From: Endomicrobium sp.
Lineage (GTDB): Bacteria > Elusimicrobiota > Endomicrobiia > Endomicrobiales > Endomicrobiaceae
Direction: 5' to 3'
Assembly: GCA_031289585.1 (NCBI GenBank)
Contig: JAITPF010000016.1
Coordinates: forward strand, 1 to 59,080
Length of the DNA stretch: 59,080 nucleotides
Part shown: one piece after another, positions 36,075-45,545 of the stretch
Layout of the letters: each line of letters opens with the position of its first letter
How positions within the stretch are numbered: the first letter of the stretch is position 1
Position numbers and translations under genes: made by a program
Notes under the pieces: generated by a model
The model's input: the letters and a program-made list of their open reading frames with translations, nothing else
What the model was told of the DNA's origin: nothing
The model's database searches: none

Positions 36075-36560
36075 CATAGATTCCCGCTGGACTTTATCCT
36101 CGAATGTCTTTATTTGGGACAGGAGTGACACTTAAAAGCAAAAACATATTTTTCTATGTCATACCCGAATGCCTTTAATCGGGTATCCATGTTTTAAAAA
36201 GTTTTAAACTAGAGCCTGTAGTGACGGGCATTCACGTCAAAAAATGGCAACAACAAACATGGATTCCCGTCTTCACGGGAATGACAAGAGACTGTCGCTA
36301 AGTCTCATTTGTTAATTGCCAAGTCCGGAAGGGACACAGCAATCTTTTCTTTCTTTTGCAGTGTCATTCCTGTCTCAATAAAGACATTGGAGGATAAACT
36401 CCATCAGAAATCCATGTTGTCCATCATTTCGCACTGACGGAGGCAGTGAGGGTTTGCGTAGCAATCGAGACAAATTTTTTAACGACACAGATTGCTTCGT
36501 CGGGACCCTGTCCCTCCTCGCAATGACGACATCACTGGTTTTGTCAGTTCGCAAATTAAA
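36075..36560. repeat. Cluster of dispersed palindromic repeats
   Basis: Several elements of the type 2 family (GGATTCCCG...CGGGAATGAC with GTCTTTAAT-like centres) occur at about 36080-36130, 36155-36200, 36260-36292 and 36360-36420. A type 1 element lies at about 36425-36530, ending CCCTCCTCGCAATGACGAC. No gene is supported here; the ORF at 36454 is a translation of the repeat. It separates the BatC-like gene from the lipoprotein gene. Confidence 0.75.
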
Positions 36561-36567
36561 CAGGCAC

Positions 36568-38304
36568 TTAGTCTATTTTGGAACTTCTCACTACAAAAAA
36601 ATTCTTTTTTCCAGTTTTAACATTAATTTCCACATTACACGATTGTAAAACTTCTCCCTGTTTCCCCAAAAAATCAACTTGAAGAATATGCATACCTGCC
36701 GGCAAACAAAATCTTGCCATTAAAATCGTATCTGGCAGTGTATTCCATGCACGTTTATCAGCGGTTTCTGAAAGAGAATTAAAGAGATTAAACGAAATTT
36801 GTGAAAGCGATCCCCACCCACTACCCGCTTTATCTTCAACAGTTTTTGAAACACATTTTCCTACAACATACTTTACAGCTGCTCTTGCTATTGTTTTCGC
36901 ATAAATCTTTTTTATATCATCGTCAAGACACTTACAAGCTATCTGCCCCAAATTCTGAACTAAAATGCCACTTGTTTCACAGCCATTAGATTGTACTTTG
37001 AAAGAAATTATTTCGTTTTTGATTTCTTCATACTTTGGAAAAACAACCTTAACATAATTATTAGCAAAGAGAGAAATTCCTATTGATTTTGCTTTATCAA
37101 AGTCTTGTTGTTCTTCACCACTTACCTCAACATGTCCAACATAAGCCCACATATCAGACAAAGCAAATTCAAAAACATTATCTACTTTTTTAGGAACAAA
37201 ACCGTTATAATCAACTACTATGCACTCACCATACCCTTCTGGAATTATATTTCTTTGAGCTTTAGGGTAATCTCTTTTTATTTCTAAAGCTCTGTCACTC
37301 ATTCCTAAAACTAAAGCCGAAGTATATGCATCATTAACTAATTCTTTTGGCGGAACAATTTCTACAATCCCATTTTTATAAGCTTTTAATGCTTTATAAT
37401 ATGAAATATGCGCATCATTAAGATATCCTGCATTTTCATATACAAGCCCCATAAAATATCTTATAAAACCATCATCTTTATAAAAATTTTTATAATTCTT
37501 TTCAACACCAAAAGTTTTAAAAAGAGTGTCTATCTGCCTTGCTTCAACAACTGCTTCATTATCCTGTCCCAGCAAAATATAATCTAAAGCTTCAAATATA
37601 GGTATGTACACTCTCTCAAAATTTTGTCCATAATAAGGCATTGTACCGTCGTTAAAAATCATTGACAACGCACCTGCCGTTATACTTTTTTGATAATACT
37701 CTTCAAATTTTTCTTTAGCGCTTTCAAATCTTTTAGAACTTGTTTTATAATCGTTTGCAAAATGAGTTATTATGCCAGAATCAAGATAATACATAAGAAT
37801 ATTTTTTGAGCCATATTTACTTTTTGATTTATCAACAAATTTTGCAGCCGCCTCATAATCTCCAGAATCAATTTTAGTTCTTAAATTCTTATAATATCCG
37901 GTTAAGTTAGAAGCACATCCTCCAAACATAATACTCATCGCAAATAACACAGCAATTGTAAGGATATAAGTTTTTTGTACCAAATATCCTGTAAAACCCT
38001 TAAAACAGAACAATTGTTTTTTTGCTGTCATTGCAAGGAGAGACAAAGTCCTAACGAAACAATCTCTGCCGTAAGAAAAGAACAGCCTACCACGCTTACT
38101 TCGTAGGCTTGCAATGACGAATAAGACCAAAAGAATAACATATCGCCACAAAAACTTCATTTTCTCATGATGACAAATCAGTCTATCATAGCGAACAAGA
38201 GCAAAAGCCGAAGTATCTATTTTCCGATGATTCTTCACTGCGAGCATACTGTCTTTTCCATTTATAATAAGAAATGATAATATTTCTGTTGACAAATCAC
38301 GCAT
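36568..38304 (-). CDS. COG3014-like lipoprotein with repeat-derived N-terminus
   Basis: The conserved part begins near residue 115 with a lipoprotein signal (TYILTIAVLFAMSIMFGGC) and continues as a helical, TPR-like domain typical of COG3014 proteins found beside LpoB. The ORF extends about 110 codons upstream through a dispersed repeat (VIASLRSKRGRLFFSYGRDC, then FVRTLSLLAMT), so the annotated N-terminus is almost certainly artefactual or repeat-invaded. ATG in LLAMTAKKQ (about residue 92) or a later Met is the likely start. It is one base from the lpoB-like gene. Role: probably envelope; not established. Confidence 0.7.
   Translation of the reverse strand: MRDLSTEILSFLIINGKDSMLAVKNHRKIDTSAFALVRYDRLICHHEKMKFLWRYVILLVLFVIASLRSKRGRLFFSYGRDCFVRTLSLLAMTAKKQLFCFKGFTGYLVQKTYILTIAVLFAMSIMFGGCASNLTGYYKNLRTKIDSGDYEAAAKFVDKSKSKYGSKNILMYYLDSGIITHFANDYKTSSKRFESAKEKFEEYYQKSITAGALSMIFNDGTMPYYGQNFERVYIPIFEALDYILLGQDNEAVVEARQIDTLFKTFGVEKNYKNFYKDDGFIRYFMGLVYENAGYLNDAHISYYKALKAYKNGIVEIVPPKELVNDAYTSALVLGMSDRALEIKRDYPKAQRNIIPEGYGECIVVDYNGFVPKKVDNVFEFALSDMWAYVGHVEVSGEEQQDFDKAKSIGISLFANNYVKVVFPKYEEIKNEIISFKVQSNGCETSGILVQNLGQIACKCLDDDIKKIYAKTIARAAVKYVVGKCVSKTVEDKAGSGWGSLSQISFNLFNSLSETADKRAWNTLPDTILMARFCLPAGMHILQVDFLGKQGEVLQSCNVEINVKTGKKNFFVVRSSKID
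38020..38120. repeat. Type 1 palindromic repeat inside the lipoprotein ORF
   Basis: GTCATTGCAAGGAGAGACAAAG begins the element and TACTTCGTAGGCTTGCAATGAC ends it. The reading frame of the flanking lipoprotein gene stays open through it. The arms are slightly diverged from the consensus GTCATTGCGAG. Confidence 0.75.
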
Positions 38305-38913
38305 TTATGCTTTATATGATTTTTTGGAAATTACTTTTTTTATTTTTTTCTGTCCTATCCAGACAGTTTCATTTGTATCTAAACTTATAAGCTCAAGTTC
38401 AACTTGATAATATTTGAGTTGAGCTGTTTTATTGGCATCCAAAATTGAACTAATCTGTCCTTTCAACATAAAATCTGCCGCAGTTTCATTACGCTGTTGT
38501 TTTGCTGCTCCAGGTTTTGAATTAATTACCTGGTCATCACGTTCCGCCCTTATTTCAGAACGCTGGTCTTTTGAAGCTACAAACGTCACCTTTCCTGAAT
38601 TTATAAGACTTCTCTCGAGATCTTTGACAAAAGTGTCAGTACTTATATGTTCTTCTGTTTTGTTTAAAACTGTTCCAATAATAATCCTCGGTTTTCTGCC
38701 ATTTTGCATTCTATAATCGTCTAACCACCGATTTGTAAGAAAATCATTAACCATTTCTTGCGCAACCTGTTGCGAATCAATATCATTCCAATACCCGCTC
38801 AAATCGATTTCTTCGTGACTATCAACTCTTGTAACCTGTGGACCTGAACATGCAAAAAGCCCTACCGACAACAAACTTGTAACAAAATACACTGCCACTT
38901 TTTTTAGTTTCAT
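38305..38913 (-). CDS. LpoB-like penicillin-binding protein activator (lipoprotein)
   Basis: A 202-residue lipoprotein with lipobox LLSVGLFAC and the LpoB-type domain ([65 protein letters not shown]). LpoB reaches through the periplasm to stimulate a class A PBP. A PBP1A gene lies about 7 kb away. The track start TTG 38931 is replaced by ATG 38913, which has AGGAG upstream and overlaps the tyrS stop by 4 bp (ATGA). Confidence 0.85.
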   Translation of the reverse strand: MKLKKVAVYFVTSLLSVGLFACSGPQVTRVDSHEEIDLSGYWNDIDSQQVAQEMVNDFLTNRWLDDYRMQNGRKPRIIIGTVLNKTEEHISTDTFVKDLERSLINSGKVTFVASKDQRSEIRAERDDQVINSKPGAAKQQRNETAADFMLKGQISSILDANKTAQLKYYQVELELISLDTNETVWIGQKKIKKVISKKSYKA

Positions 38914-40088
38914 ACTTTTTCTCCTTGCCAATTTGGTATTATTTTTTTAAATTTCCTTTTCCCTGCCTGAAGAATAAATGATTCTCCAGATTTAATAACA
39001 AAATCCCCCTCCACTTTTTGCGAATCTATTTTTACACCACCTTGTTCTATAAGACGTCTCGCTTCACTTTTACTTGAAAGCATACCGCTTTTAACAAGCA
39101 AATCAGACAATTTCATTTCTCCTGATTCTATCTGATATTGTTCAACATCATTTGGAATATCTTTTTTTGTAAAAAGTCTATTGAAATATTCTTTTGCTTT
39201 TAAAGACTCTTCTTTTCCATGATATCTTTCTACAATTTCCTGGGCTAACGCAGATTTTGCCTCTTTGGGATGCATATTTTTAACAACATTTAAATCTGCT
39301 TGTGTAAGAAGTTCGTAATATTTATACATAAGCTCATCTGAAATTGACATTACTTTTCCAAACATATCACTAGAAGAATCGTTTAAAGCTATGTAATTGT
39401 TATACGATTTCGACATTTTTCTAACGCCGTCAGTTCCTTCTAAAAGAGGCATAGTAATTACAACCTGTGCTTCTTTAATTCCATAATCTCTTTGTACCTC
39501 TCTCCCAAGAAGAAGATTGAATTTCTGATCATTACCACCAAGTTCCACATCGGCATTTAAAGCAACAGAATCATAAGCTTGAAGTAAAGGATATAGAAAT
39601 TCCACTATACTTATCGGTTGGTCTTCTTTATATCTTTTTTCAAAATCATCTCTTACAAGCATTTGAGCTACTGTACTTTTTGCTGCAAGATTTAAAAGAC
39701 CATTTATACCAAGTTCATTTAGCCATTTACTGTTATATACAACTTCTGTTTTTGCTCTATCGAGAATTTTAAAAACCTGATTGGTATAAGTTTTTATGTT
39801 TGCCTTTACCTGCTCGTCTGTCATAATAGGACGTGTTTCAGATCTGCCAGAAGGATCGCCTATTTTCGCTGTAAAATCCCCAATTAAAAATACTACTTGA
39901 TGTCCTAAATCTTGAAAAGTTTTTAATTTATTGATAATAACCGTGTGTCCCAAATGCAAATCTGGAGCAGTAGGATCTACACCTAATTTTATTCTTAACT
40001 TTTTACCTGAAGCAAGCTTTCTTTCAAGTTCTTCAACAGAAATAATTTCATTTGTTCCGCGTTTGATTTTTTCCAATGCATCGCTCAT
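38910..40088 (-). CDS. tyrS: Tyrosyl-tRNA synthetase
   Basis: Class I synthetase charging tRNA-Tyr. The HIGH-type motif HLGHTVI (near 44), [17 protein letters not shown], and [10 protein letters not shown] (KMSKS near 224) are intact. A C-terminal S4 RNA-binding domain ([22 protein letters not shown]) completes the 392 residues, the TyrS2-like form. It is the first gene of a tyrS-lpoB-COG3014 transcription unit. AAGGA precedes the ATG at about 6 bases. Confidence 0.97.
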   Translation of the reverse strand: MSDALEKIKRGTNEIISVEELERKLASGKKLRIKLGVDPTAPDLHLGHTVIINKLKTFQDLGHQVVFLIGDFTAKIGDPSGRSETRPIMTDEQVKANIKTYTNQVFKILDRAKTEVVYNSKWLNELGINGLLNLAAKSTVAQMLVRDDFEKRYKEDQPISIVEFLYPLLQAYDSVALNADVELGGNDQKFNLLLGREVQRDYGIKEAQVVITMPLLEGTDGVRKMSKSYNNYIALNDSSSDMFGKVMSISDELMYKYYELLTQADLNVVKNMHPKEAKSALAQEIVERYHGKEESLKAKEYFNRLFTKKDIPNDVEQYQIESGEMKLSDLLVKSGMLSSKSEARRLIEQGGVKIDSQKVEGDFVIKSGESFILQAGKRKFKKIIPNWQGEKV

Positions 40089-40104
40089 ATCCTTTCCTTT
40101 TGAA

Positions 40105-40415
40105 AACGGCTGTTATTGCGCACTGTCAAGGGCAGCTAGGGTTGCGAAGCAACGTGGCAATCTTTTTTTAACGACGTAGATTGCTTCGTCCTTTTAGGAC
40201 TCGCAATGACAGCAAAAAAGATGTCACTCCCGCGCATGCGGGAAATCCATATTAACTGACATCTTACAACAACGTGGATACCCGATTAAAAACACTCGGG
40301 TATGGACCACGGACTTATGATATTGGTCGACATTGCGAGCCTACGAAGTAGGCGTGGCAATCTGTCCTTAACAACACAGATTGCTTCGCCCTTTTAGGGC
40401 TCGCAATGACAATCA
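40105..40415. repeat. Two type 1 repeats flanking a type 2 repeat
   Basis: Type 1 elements at about 40112-40213 (tip TTGCGAAGCAA) and 40330-40412 (tips GCCTACGAAGTAGGC and CCCTTTTAGGG) end in CTCGCAATGACA. Between them is a type 2 unit with CCCGCGCATGCGGG. The spacer of about 590 bp between tyrS and pfkA holds no gene that I can support. Confidence 0.8.
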
Positions 40416-40580
40416 TAGTTTCATAGTTCTGCCATAAGATTCTGGTCAATTCTGATCATCAATTTACGAAGTTGCAAAGCAACATGACTACTAACTACAT
40501 ACTACACAAAATACTATCCCTCTCTACTTGGTAGATAGGGTAAGAGTGGGGTTATTGTTCATCTCTAATTTAGTCGGATA

Positions 40581-40624
40581 TATCAATTATCCCATTTTAT
40601 ATACTAGTTACGCAAGAGTCCTAT
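40581..40624 (-). repeat. Family 3 dispersed repeat (TATATAAAATGG element)
   Basis: On the minus strand this reads AGGACTCTTGCGTAACTAGT then ATATAAAATGGGATAATTGA. It aligns with 57559-57604 (minus), 55283-55313 (plus) and, in split form, 44798-44890. The shared GACCTNTTGCGAA-like end resembles an IS terminus, which is inference. Confidence 0.5.
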
Positions 40625-40679
40625 CGTGTAATAAAGATGTAAAAAATAGTGCGATAATTTGCAATAATAAACAATAATC

Positions 40680-41642
40680 TTAAACTGATAAATTTCTCAA
40701 CACTTTAACTGTTTGAGCATCAAATTTCTTTTCGGTTCTTAGCGCTTGATGAATAGGAATTGCAGATACCTTACCATCAGTTATTCCTACAAGAAGATTT
40801 GTTTTTCCTTGATGGAAAAAATCCATCGCAGTATACCCGAATTTTGAAGCAAGAATTCTTGTCCTTGCAGTTGGTCTGCCCCCACGTTGTATATAACCAA
40901 GATTACTTACTCTTACTTCAAGATCAGTAAGTTTTTCTATTTTTTTTGCAAACTCAACTGAAGAACCACAACCTTCGGCAAAAACTATAATTTCAGACGT
41001 TTTTCCCCTGTCTTTTCCTTTCTTCAATTCTACAGCAAGTTTTTGTATAATAACTTTCATTTCCGGTACTACTATAAATTCACAGCCTGCAGCAAGCCCA
41101 ACATCAACTGTCAAAAATCCATGTTCTCTCCCCATAATTTCAACCACAAAAATTCTATCGTGACTTGTTGCAGTATCTCTTATTTTATCTATCGCTTCCA
41201 CAGCTGTATTTAAAGCCGTGTCATAACCTATAGTTTCATCAGTACCGTATATGTCGTTATCAATAGATGCTGCAATATTTATAACTTTTATTCCATGTTT
41301 TGACAAGGCATTACCTGCAGCCAAAGAACCATCTCCACCTATAATTATTAAACCTTCTAACTCAAGTTCTTTTATAGCTTTAACAGCTTTCTTCATTCCA
41401 GTTCTTGTTTTCGTTTCAGGGCATCTTCCGGTGTGCAGCATTGTTCCACCAGTATTTATTATACCACTCACCGAACGCAAGCTAAGCGTTATAAATTCAT
41501 CATCAAGAAGTCCTTTAAAGCCTCTTTTTATACCAACCATTTGATATCCCAAAAAGATTCCGTGTCTTGTAACAGCTCTAATAGCTGCATTCATCCCCGG
41601 AGCATCACCACCTGAAGTTATAATCCCTACCCTTTTGGCCAT
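40680..41642 (-). CDS. pfkA: 6-phosphofructokinase
   Basis: Glycolytic phosphofructokinase of 320 residues: GIITSGGDAPGMNAAIRA at the N-terminus, IIIGGDGSLAAG (Gly after GGD points to ATP rather than PPi as donor), ASIDNDIYGTDETIGYDTA catalytic loop, and GREHGFLTV. GGAGG lies about six bases before ATG 41642. Allosteric behaviour cannot be inferred. The AI-2E family permease gene is immediately upstream. Confidence 0.96.
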   Translation of the reverse strand: MAKRVGIITSGGDAPGMNAAIRAVTRHGIFLGYQMVGIKRGFKGLLDDEFITLSLRSVSGIINTGGTMLHTGRCPETKTRTGMKKAVKAIKELELEGLIIIGGDGSLAAGNALSKHGIKVINIAASIDNDIYGTDETIGYDTALNTAVEAIDKIRDTATSHDRIFVVEIMGREHGFLTVDVGLAAGCEFIVVPEMKVIIQKLAVELKKGKDRGKTSEIIVFAEGCGSSVEFAKKIEKLTDLEVRVSNLGYIQRGGRPTARTRILASKFGYTAMDFFHQGKTNLLVGITDGKVSAIPIHQALRTEKKFDAQTVKVLRNLSV

Positions 41643-41676
41643 TAAATCCTCCCATGATAAAAATTATTTATCCATA

Positions 41677-42717
41677 TCAATATAATCTTCTATATTTATG
41701 TACTAACATTATGAAAGTTGTTTTAAATATTGCCATAACTGGAACGGCAAAAATTATACCAAAAAATCCAAAAATTTGACCACCAGCAAGTAGTGCAAAA
41801 ATTGTTGCAATTGATCCCAAATTTAAACTTCGTCCTATGACAAAGGGTTGTACAAAATTGTTATCTAAAAACTGTATTATTGCATACGCAACAACTATTT
41901 TAATTGCTATCATAAAAGTTTGAAATTGTATAATTCCAACTATAAGAGCCAAAAAGAGACCCACAAAAGGTCCTAAACAAGGAACCATATTAGCAAATCC
42001 TGCAATAGCACCTATAATTAACGCAAAATTAACCCCAAGCACACTTAAAAATATTACAGATATAATACCTACAAAAAAAGCTTCTATAAGCTGCCCTCGT
42101 ATAAATTTTCCTAATACAGAATTTATTTCGTAAATAACTGAAAGTATTGTTTCAATATATTTCGACGGCAAAAAATTTACAGCCTTATTTATACTTTTAT
42201 TTCCACCAAATAGCATAAAAATAATAAGCATTGGAATTAAAACTAAAATTGAAAAAATCGAAAAAACACTCATAATATATGTAGGTATTTGTTGTGCTTT
42301 TGAAAATATAAAACTGTGTATCTTTCCAACAACTATATCTGCAATATTATAGTGTTTAATTGCTGGGACTGCCACTTCTATCTTCGATTTTATAATATCG
42401 AGATAGCTTGCAAAATATGCGTAATAATCTGAAGCACTTACTTTAAATTTCTCAATTTCAGCGATTAAAGGAGGTATAAAAACTATTAAGAATGCTGCAA
42501 CTGCAGATAGAAAAATAATAACAATTATCGCAATGCCTACCCATCTTTTATATCCATAAGATTGTATTTTTAAAACTAAAGGAGATATTAAGTAAGCGAT
42601 AAATGCAGCTATAAAAAAAGGTGCAAGAATTCCTCTTGCAAAATATAAAAACAGACAAATTGCAAGAAAAATCAACACAGCAATAATGAAAATTCTATTT
42701 TTTGATGACTCTAACAT
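41677..42717 (-). CDS. AI-2E/PerM family membrane protein
   Basis: A 346-residue protein with about eight membrane helices in the AI-2E transporter family arrangement: paired N-terminal helices, a periplasmic helical segment (about 70-150), and a conserved C-terminal half with GAIAGFANMVPCLGPFVG and DNNFVQPFVIGRSLNLG. Members export AI-2 or act as Na+/H+ antiporters or general permeases, so the substrate is undefined. It is likely cotranscribed with pfkA. Confidence 0.88.
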   Translation of the reverse strand: MLESSKNRIFIIAVLIFLAICLFLYFARGILAPFFIAAFIAYLISPLVLKIQSYGYKRWVGIAIIVIIFLSAVAAFLIVFIPPLIAEIEKFKVSASDYYAYFASYLDIIKSKIEVAVPAIKHYNIADIVVGKIHSFIFSKAQQIPTYIMSVFSIFSILVLIPMLIIFMLFGGNKSINKAVNFLPSKYIETILSVIYEINSVLGKFIRGQLIEAFFVGIISVIFLSVLGVNFALIIGAIAGFANMVPCLGPFVGLFLALIVGIIQFQTFMIAIKIVVAYAIIQFLDNNFVQPFVIGRSLNLGSIATIFALLAGGQIFGFFGIIFAVPVMAIFKTTFIMLVHKYRRLY

Positions 42718-42841
42718 TAAATGTTTAACCTCATTACTTAGGTTTTTATTAAAAAAACAACTACTTCATCAACGACGGTAATGATCGCATCAATGGCTTT
42801 CATCTTTACCGAACCGTAATAACAACAATAATCTTAAAATA

Positions 42842-43282
42842 TTAAGCTCTGTTTGTAAATATAGATGCAAGGTTTTTCATTATTATTAATCCCGCTTTAT
42901 TGTCTGATTCTGCTATATCTTCAAATTTGGCGCGGTAAATAAGATAAAGTTCACTGTCTTTTAAAGCAATTGTTTCACAACTATGTCTGTGATTTTCAAT
43001 TAAAGAAATTTCGCCAAAAAAATCCCCAGAGTCAACAATTTTGTTAATATTTTCGCTGTTCAATTTAACTTGTCCGCTTTTAACTATGTAAACAACATTT
43101 GCGTCTTGATTTGGTTCGTAAATTTTTTCTCCAGCAAGATAAGTTTTCTTAAAAACAATCAATGCTATTTTTGCCAAAGATCTTTCAGAAAGACCTTTAA
43201 ACAAAACAATTTTTCTTAAAAAATCAATATCTGCTTTTAAAACAGCATCAATGAATAAATTTCTTAATAATTCCTTTATCAT
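42842..43282 (-). CDS. Cyclic-nucleotide-binding domain protein
   Basis: The 146 residues form a single cNMP-binding beta-roll: LFKGLSERSLAKIA, YLAGEKIYEPNQDANVVYIVKSG, and the phosphate-binding cassette region SGDFFGEISLIENHRHSCETIAL. The usual Arg in the cassette is replaced around RHSCET, so cNMP binding is uncertain. No DNA-binding helix-turn-helix follows, so it is not a Crp-type regulator by itself. It may act on a neighbour such as the PHP protein or permease. Confidence 0.8.
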   Translation of the reverse strand: MIKELLRNLFIDAVLKADIDFLRKIVLFKGLSERSLAKIALIVFKKTYLAGEKIYEPNQDANVVYIVKSGQVKLNSENINKIVDSGDFFGEISLIENHRHSCETIALKDSELYLIYRAKFEDIAESDNKAGLIIMKNLASIFTNRA

Positions 43283-43354
43283 TTATTTTCTCCATTGTAA
43301 TCTTTTTAAAACTGTAAAACAAATATATTTCTACATGTTCTTATTATCAGTATA

Positions 43355-43425
43355 CGGGAATCCATGTTTATTATCATCGTTTTTTAACTTGGATGCTCGC
43401 TTTCGCGAGCATGACACAACACTTT
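43355..43425. repeat. Type 2 repeat with GCTCGCTTTCGCGAGC hairpin
   Basis: ACGGGAATCCATG opens and GCGAGCATGACAC closes this element; the tip GCTCGCTTTCGCGAGC is a strong hairpin. It fills the gap between the cNMP-binding gene and the PHP-domain gene. Confidence 0.6.
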
Positions 43426-43431
43426 TGTCTG

Positions 43432-44775
43432 TTATTCATATCTAATGTAAACAGACTTAATCCTCCATAAAATAACCCATAACACACAAAATCCTACTAA
43501 AATAGGTATTATCGACTTCATTATAATTTCATTTGTATTAGAAACATCCTTTACAATTATATAAAAATAAACAATAGCTAATACATAAACTATCGCTATA
43601 ACAAGTGGTAAATATTTCTTCATATACTTAAAAAATCTGCTTCTAAAAATAATAAACACAACAGTAACCCAAATTATAAATGATATCACATATTTTAAAC
43701 TTGCATTCTTAATGTAATAATAAAAAGCAGCAAACGGTTCAAAAATAAATCTTAAAATTGAACAGGACTGTTTCTGTCTGTATAAAACTACTTTAGTTTG
43801 TGGTTTTTTTGTAAGTTGCTCCTGTATATTTTCTGAAACATTACCTTTGAATACAGTCCAAACATCAGACATATACCCCCAACCATGCCAATCTGTAACA
43901 CCAAACATTAGAAGATTGTTTTCTTTTGAAAAATTTATCATAGACTTTCGTTCATTTTCATCAAAATTCCTATATCCACAATTATATATTTCAAAGCCGT
44001 CAATTCCAAGATCTCTAAGTTCTGCAAAAGTTTGTTTATGCCATTTCCACCAGTGAGGCATAATAACAAGTATTTTGTTTTTATGCGCTTTTTTTATGAT
44101 TTTCTCTAACGTAAGATTTTCATAACTTTGTCCGTCGAATTCTTTAGATGCCAAAAGTAGAACAGATACTCTATTTTTAGTCTGTATCTGTATTCCAGGA
44201 TAAACATCCTTATACAATGTGTCTTTTGGAAACATTGTAAACCCTTGTGTTTGATTGTGTTCTGTATTAAAGAATGCGTCAAATCCTTGCCATATATGCG
44301 CTTTTAAACTTATTCTAGCAGGCGCAATATTGTCGTGAGAACTTATTGTATGAGAATGAATATCAATTGCAATATAATCTTTAGGTTTTTCCAATCTAGG
44401 ACCGGCTATAGGAATCAAAATTGTAAAAGAAAAAATAGTCGCAAGAAGCATTAATGAATAAAATATATTGTTTAGAATCTGTTTCAAACTTTTTTTCTTA
44501 ACTAAACAATAAATTAAAACTAAAATTATAACCCATAAAACCCAAGAAATTATAGCAGGCAAGTAAAAATTTCTATTTAAAGTTAACACATAAAACGAAA
44601 AAGAATAAAAAGGTTCTATAAAAAACCTTATTTTAGGCCATGCTATTGAAAAATCTGGAGTCTCTAATCCTGTTATTAAATCATAAAGCATTATAGGAGA
44701 GTAAAAAACAATACTTGATATTGCAATTAAACACAAACTAACTAACAACAAGTTAAATGGTTTCAATACTTTCAT
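43432..44775 (-). CDS. Membrane protein with PHP-type metal-dependent domain
   Basis: Three N-terminal helices (about 1-140), an extracytoplasmic PHP-like domain (about 140-350; IDIHSHTISSHDNIAP, FNTEHNQTQGF, ILVIMPHWWKWH, GVTDWHGWG), and three C-terminal helices make 447 residues. PHP domains bind metals through such His/Asp motifs and are usually phosphoesterases; an exported, membrane-tethered one is unusual and its substrate unknown. The track start at 44817 lies upstream; ATG 44775 has GGAG at good spacing. Confidence 0.78.
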   Translation of the reverse strand: MKVLKPFNLLLVSLCLIAISSIVFYSPIMLYDLITGLETPDFSIAWPKIRFFIEPFYSFSFYVLTLNRNFYLPAIISWVLWVIILVLIYCLVKKKSLKQILNNIFYSLMLLATIFSFTILIPIAGPRLEKPKDYIAIDIHSHTISSHDNIAPARISLKAHIWQGFDAFFNTEHNQTQGFTMFPKDTLYKDVYPGIQIQTKNRVSVLLLASKEFDGQSYENLTLEKIIKKAHKNKILVIMPHWWKWHKQTFAELRDLGIDGFEIYNCGYRNFDENERKSMINFSKENNLLMFGVTDWHGWGYMSDVWTVFKGNVSENIQEQLTKKPQTKVVLYRQKQSCSILRFIFEPFAAFYYYIKNASLKYVISFIIWVTVVFIIFRSRFFKYMKKYLPLVIAIVYVLAIVYFYIIVKDVSNTNEIIMKSIIPILVGFCVLWVILWRIKSVYIRYE

Positions 44776-44797
44776 CACAGCTCCAATTTCTCTAAAA

Positions 44798-44890
44798 TAG
44801 ACCTCTTGCGAAACCAAGATTCAAAATTAAAGCAAACTACAATTAAACTAAACCTTAACCCAAGCTACTTCCTACTATAAAATGGATATT
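44798..44890. repeat. Split copy of family 3 repeat
   Basis: AGACCTCTTGCGAAACC (44798-44814) and CTATAAAATGGATATT (about 44874-44889) are the two halves of the family 3 element, separated here by about 60 bp of unrelated-looking DNA. It lies upstream of the PHP gene and merges into the type 1 cluster. Confidence 0.4.
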
Positions 44891-44892
44891 TG

Positions 44893-45410
44893 TTGTCATT
44901 GCGCACTATTAAAGACAGTGAGGGCAAAACACAGTCTTCCGTATTTTTCGTGGCGATCTTTCCTTTTAGTTCTGCTCGTCATTGCAAAGCCCGAAGGACT
45001 ATGGCAATCTTTCTCTTTTAGTTCTGTTCGTCATTGCGAGTTGCGTAGCAACGTGGCAATCTTTCTTTTAACGACACAGATTGCTTCGTCCTTCTAGGAC
45101 TCGCAATGACGACGGGAGTTACCGACGCAAATTGCTTCATCAGGACTTTGTTCTTACCCTCGCTGCCTTCGGCAGTGCGCAATGACAGCAAAATACGGCG
45201 TCATTCCTACTCTCATTAAGATATTTGAGGGTAATTCCCTACAAGCCCGTCTTGCCCGTGTCATCCCTACCCTCATTAAAACACTTAAACGTAAACTTTC
45301 CTGTGAGCAACCCATCTTTGGCTTCGTTGTCATTCCCGACCCCAATTAAAGACACTCGAGGGTAAACTCCAGCGGGAATCCATGTTAACTGACATCTTAC
45401 AACAACTTGG
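44893..45410. repeat. Large cluster of type 1 and type 2 repeats
   Basis: Type 1 half-units starting GTCATTGC occur near 44895, 44976, 45029 and 45100-45185, with tips AAGCCCGAAGGACT, TTGCGTAGCAA, CCTTCTAGG and GCCTTCGGC. From 45195 to 45405 there are type 2 units with TGTCATTCCCGACCCC... GCGGGAATCCATG. No gene is supported; ORFs 44882 and 45154 are repeat translations. Confidence 0.8.
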
Positions 45411-45505
45411 ATTCCCGTTTGAAGCTAAGCTCCCACAGGTATAACAAACAAAGTCGCGGTTTTTTTATGACAGACTAATTATGTTTTATTATGATGTCCC
45501 ATTTT

Positions 45506-45534
45506 TTGACACTGCTTTTATTTTAAAATATAAT
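45506..45534 (+). promoter_or_regulatory. Consensus sigma70 promoter directly before pbp1A
   Basis: TTGACA (45506-45511), a 17-bp spacer and TATAAT (45529-45534) match the consensus perfectly. The predicted start near 45541 is only about five bases before ATG 45546 and there is no Shine-Dalgarno, so the mRNA would be nearly leaderless. Confidence 0.7.
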
Positions 45535-45545
45535 TGTACATAATT

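Noticed and set aside
36454-36648. ORF of 64 codons
   Set aside because: Repeat-derived peptide (DCFVGTLSLLAMT) that overlaps the 3' end of a convincing lipoprotein gene on the other strand.
44882-45345. ORFs 44882-45097 (+) and 45154-45345 (-)
   Set aside because: They read through the repeat cluster and have repeat-derived composition only.
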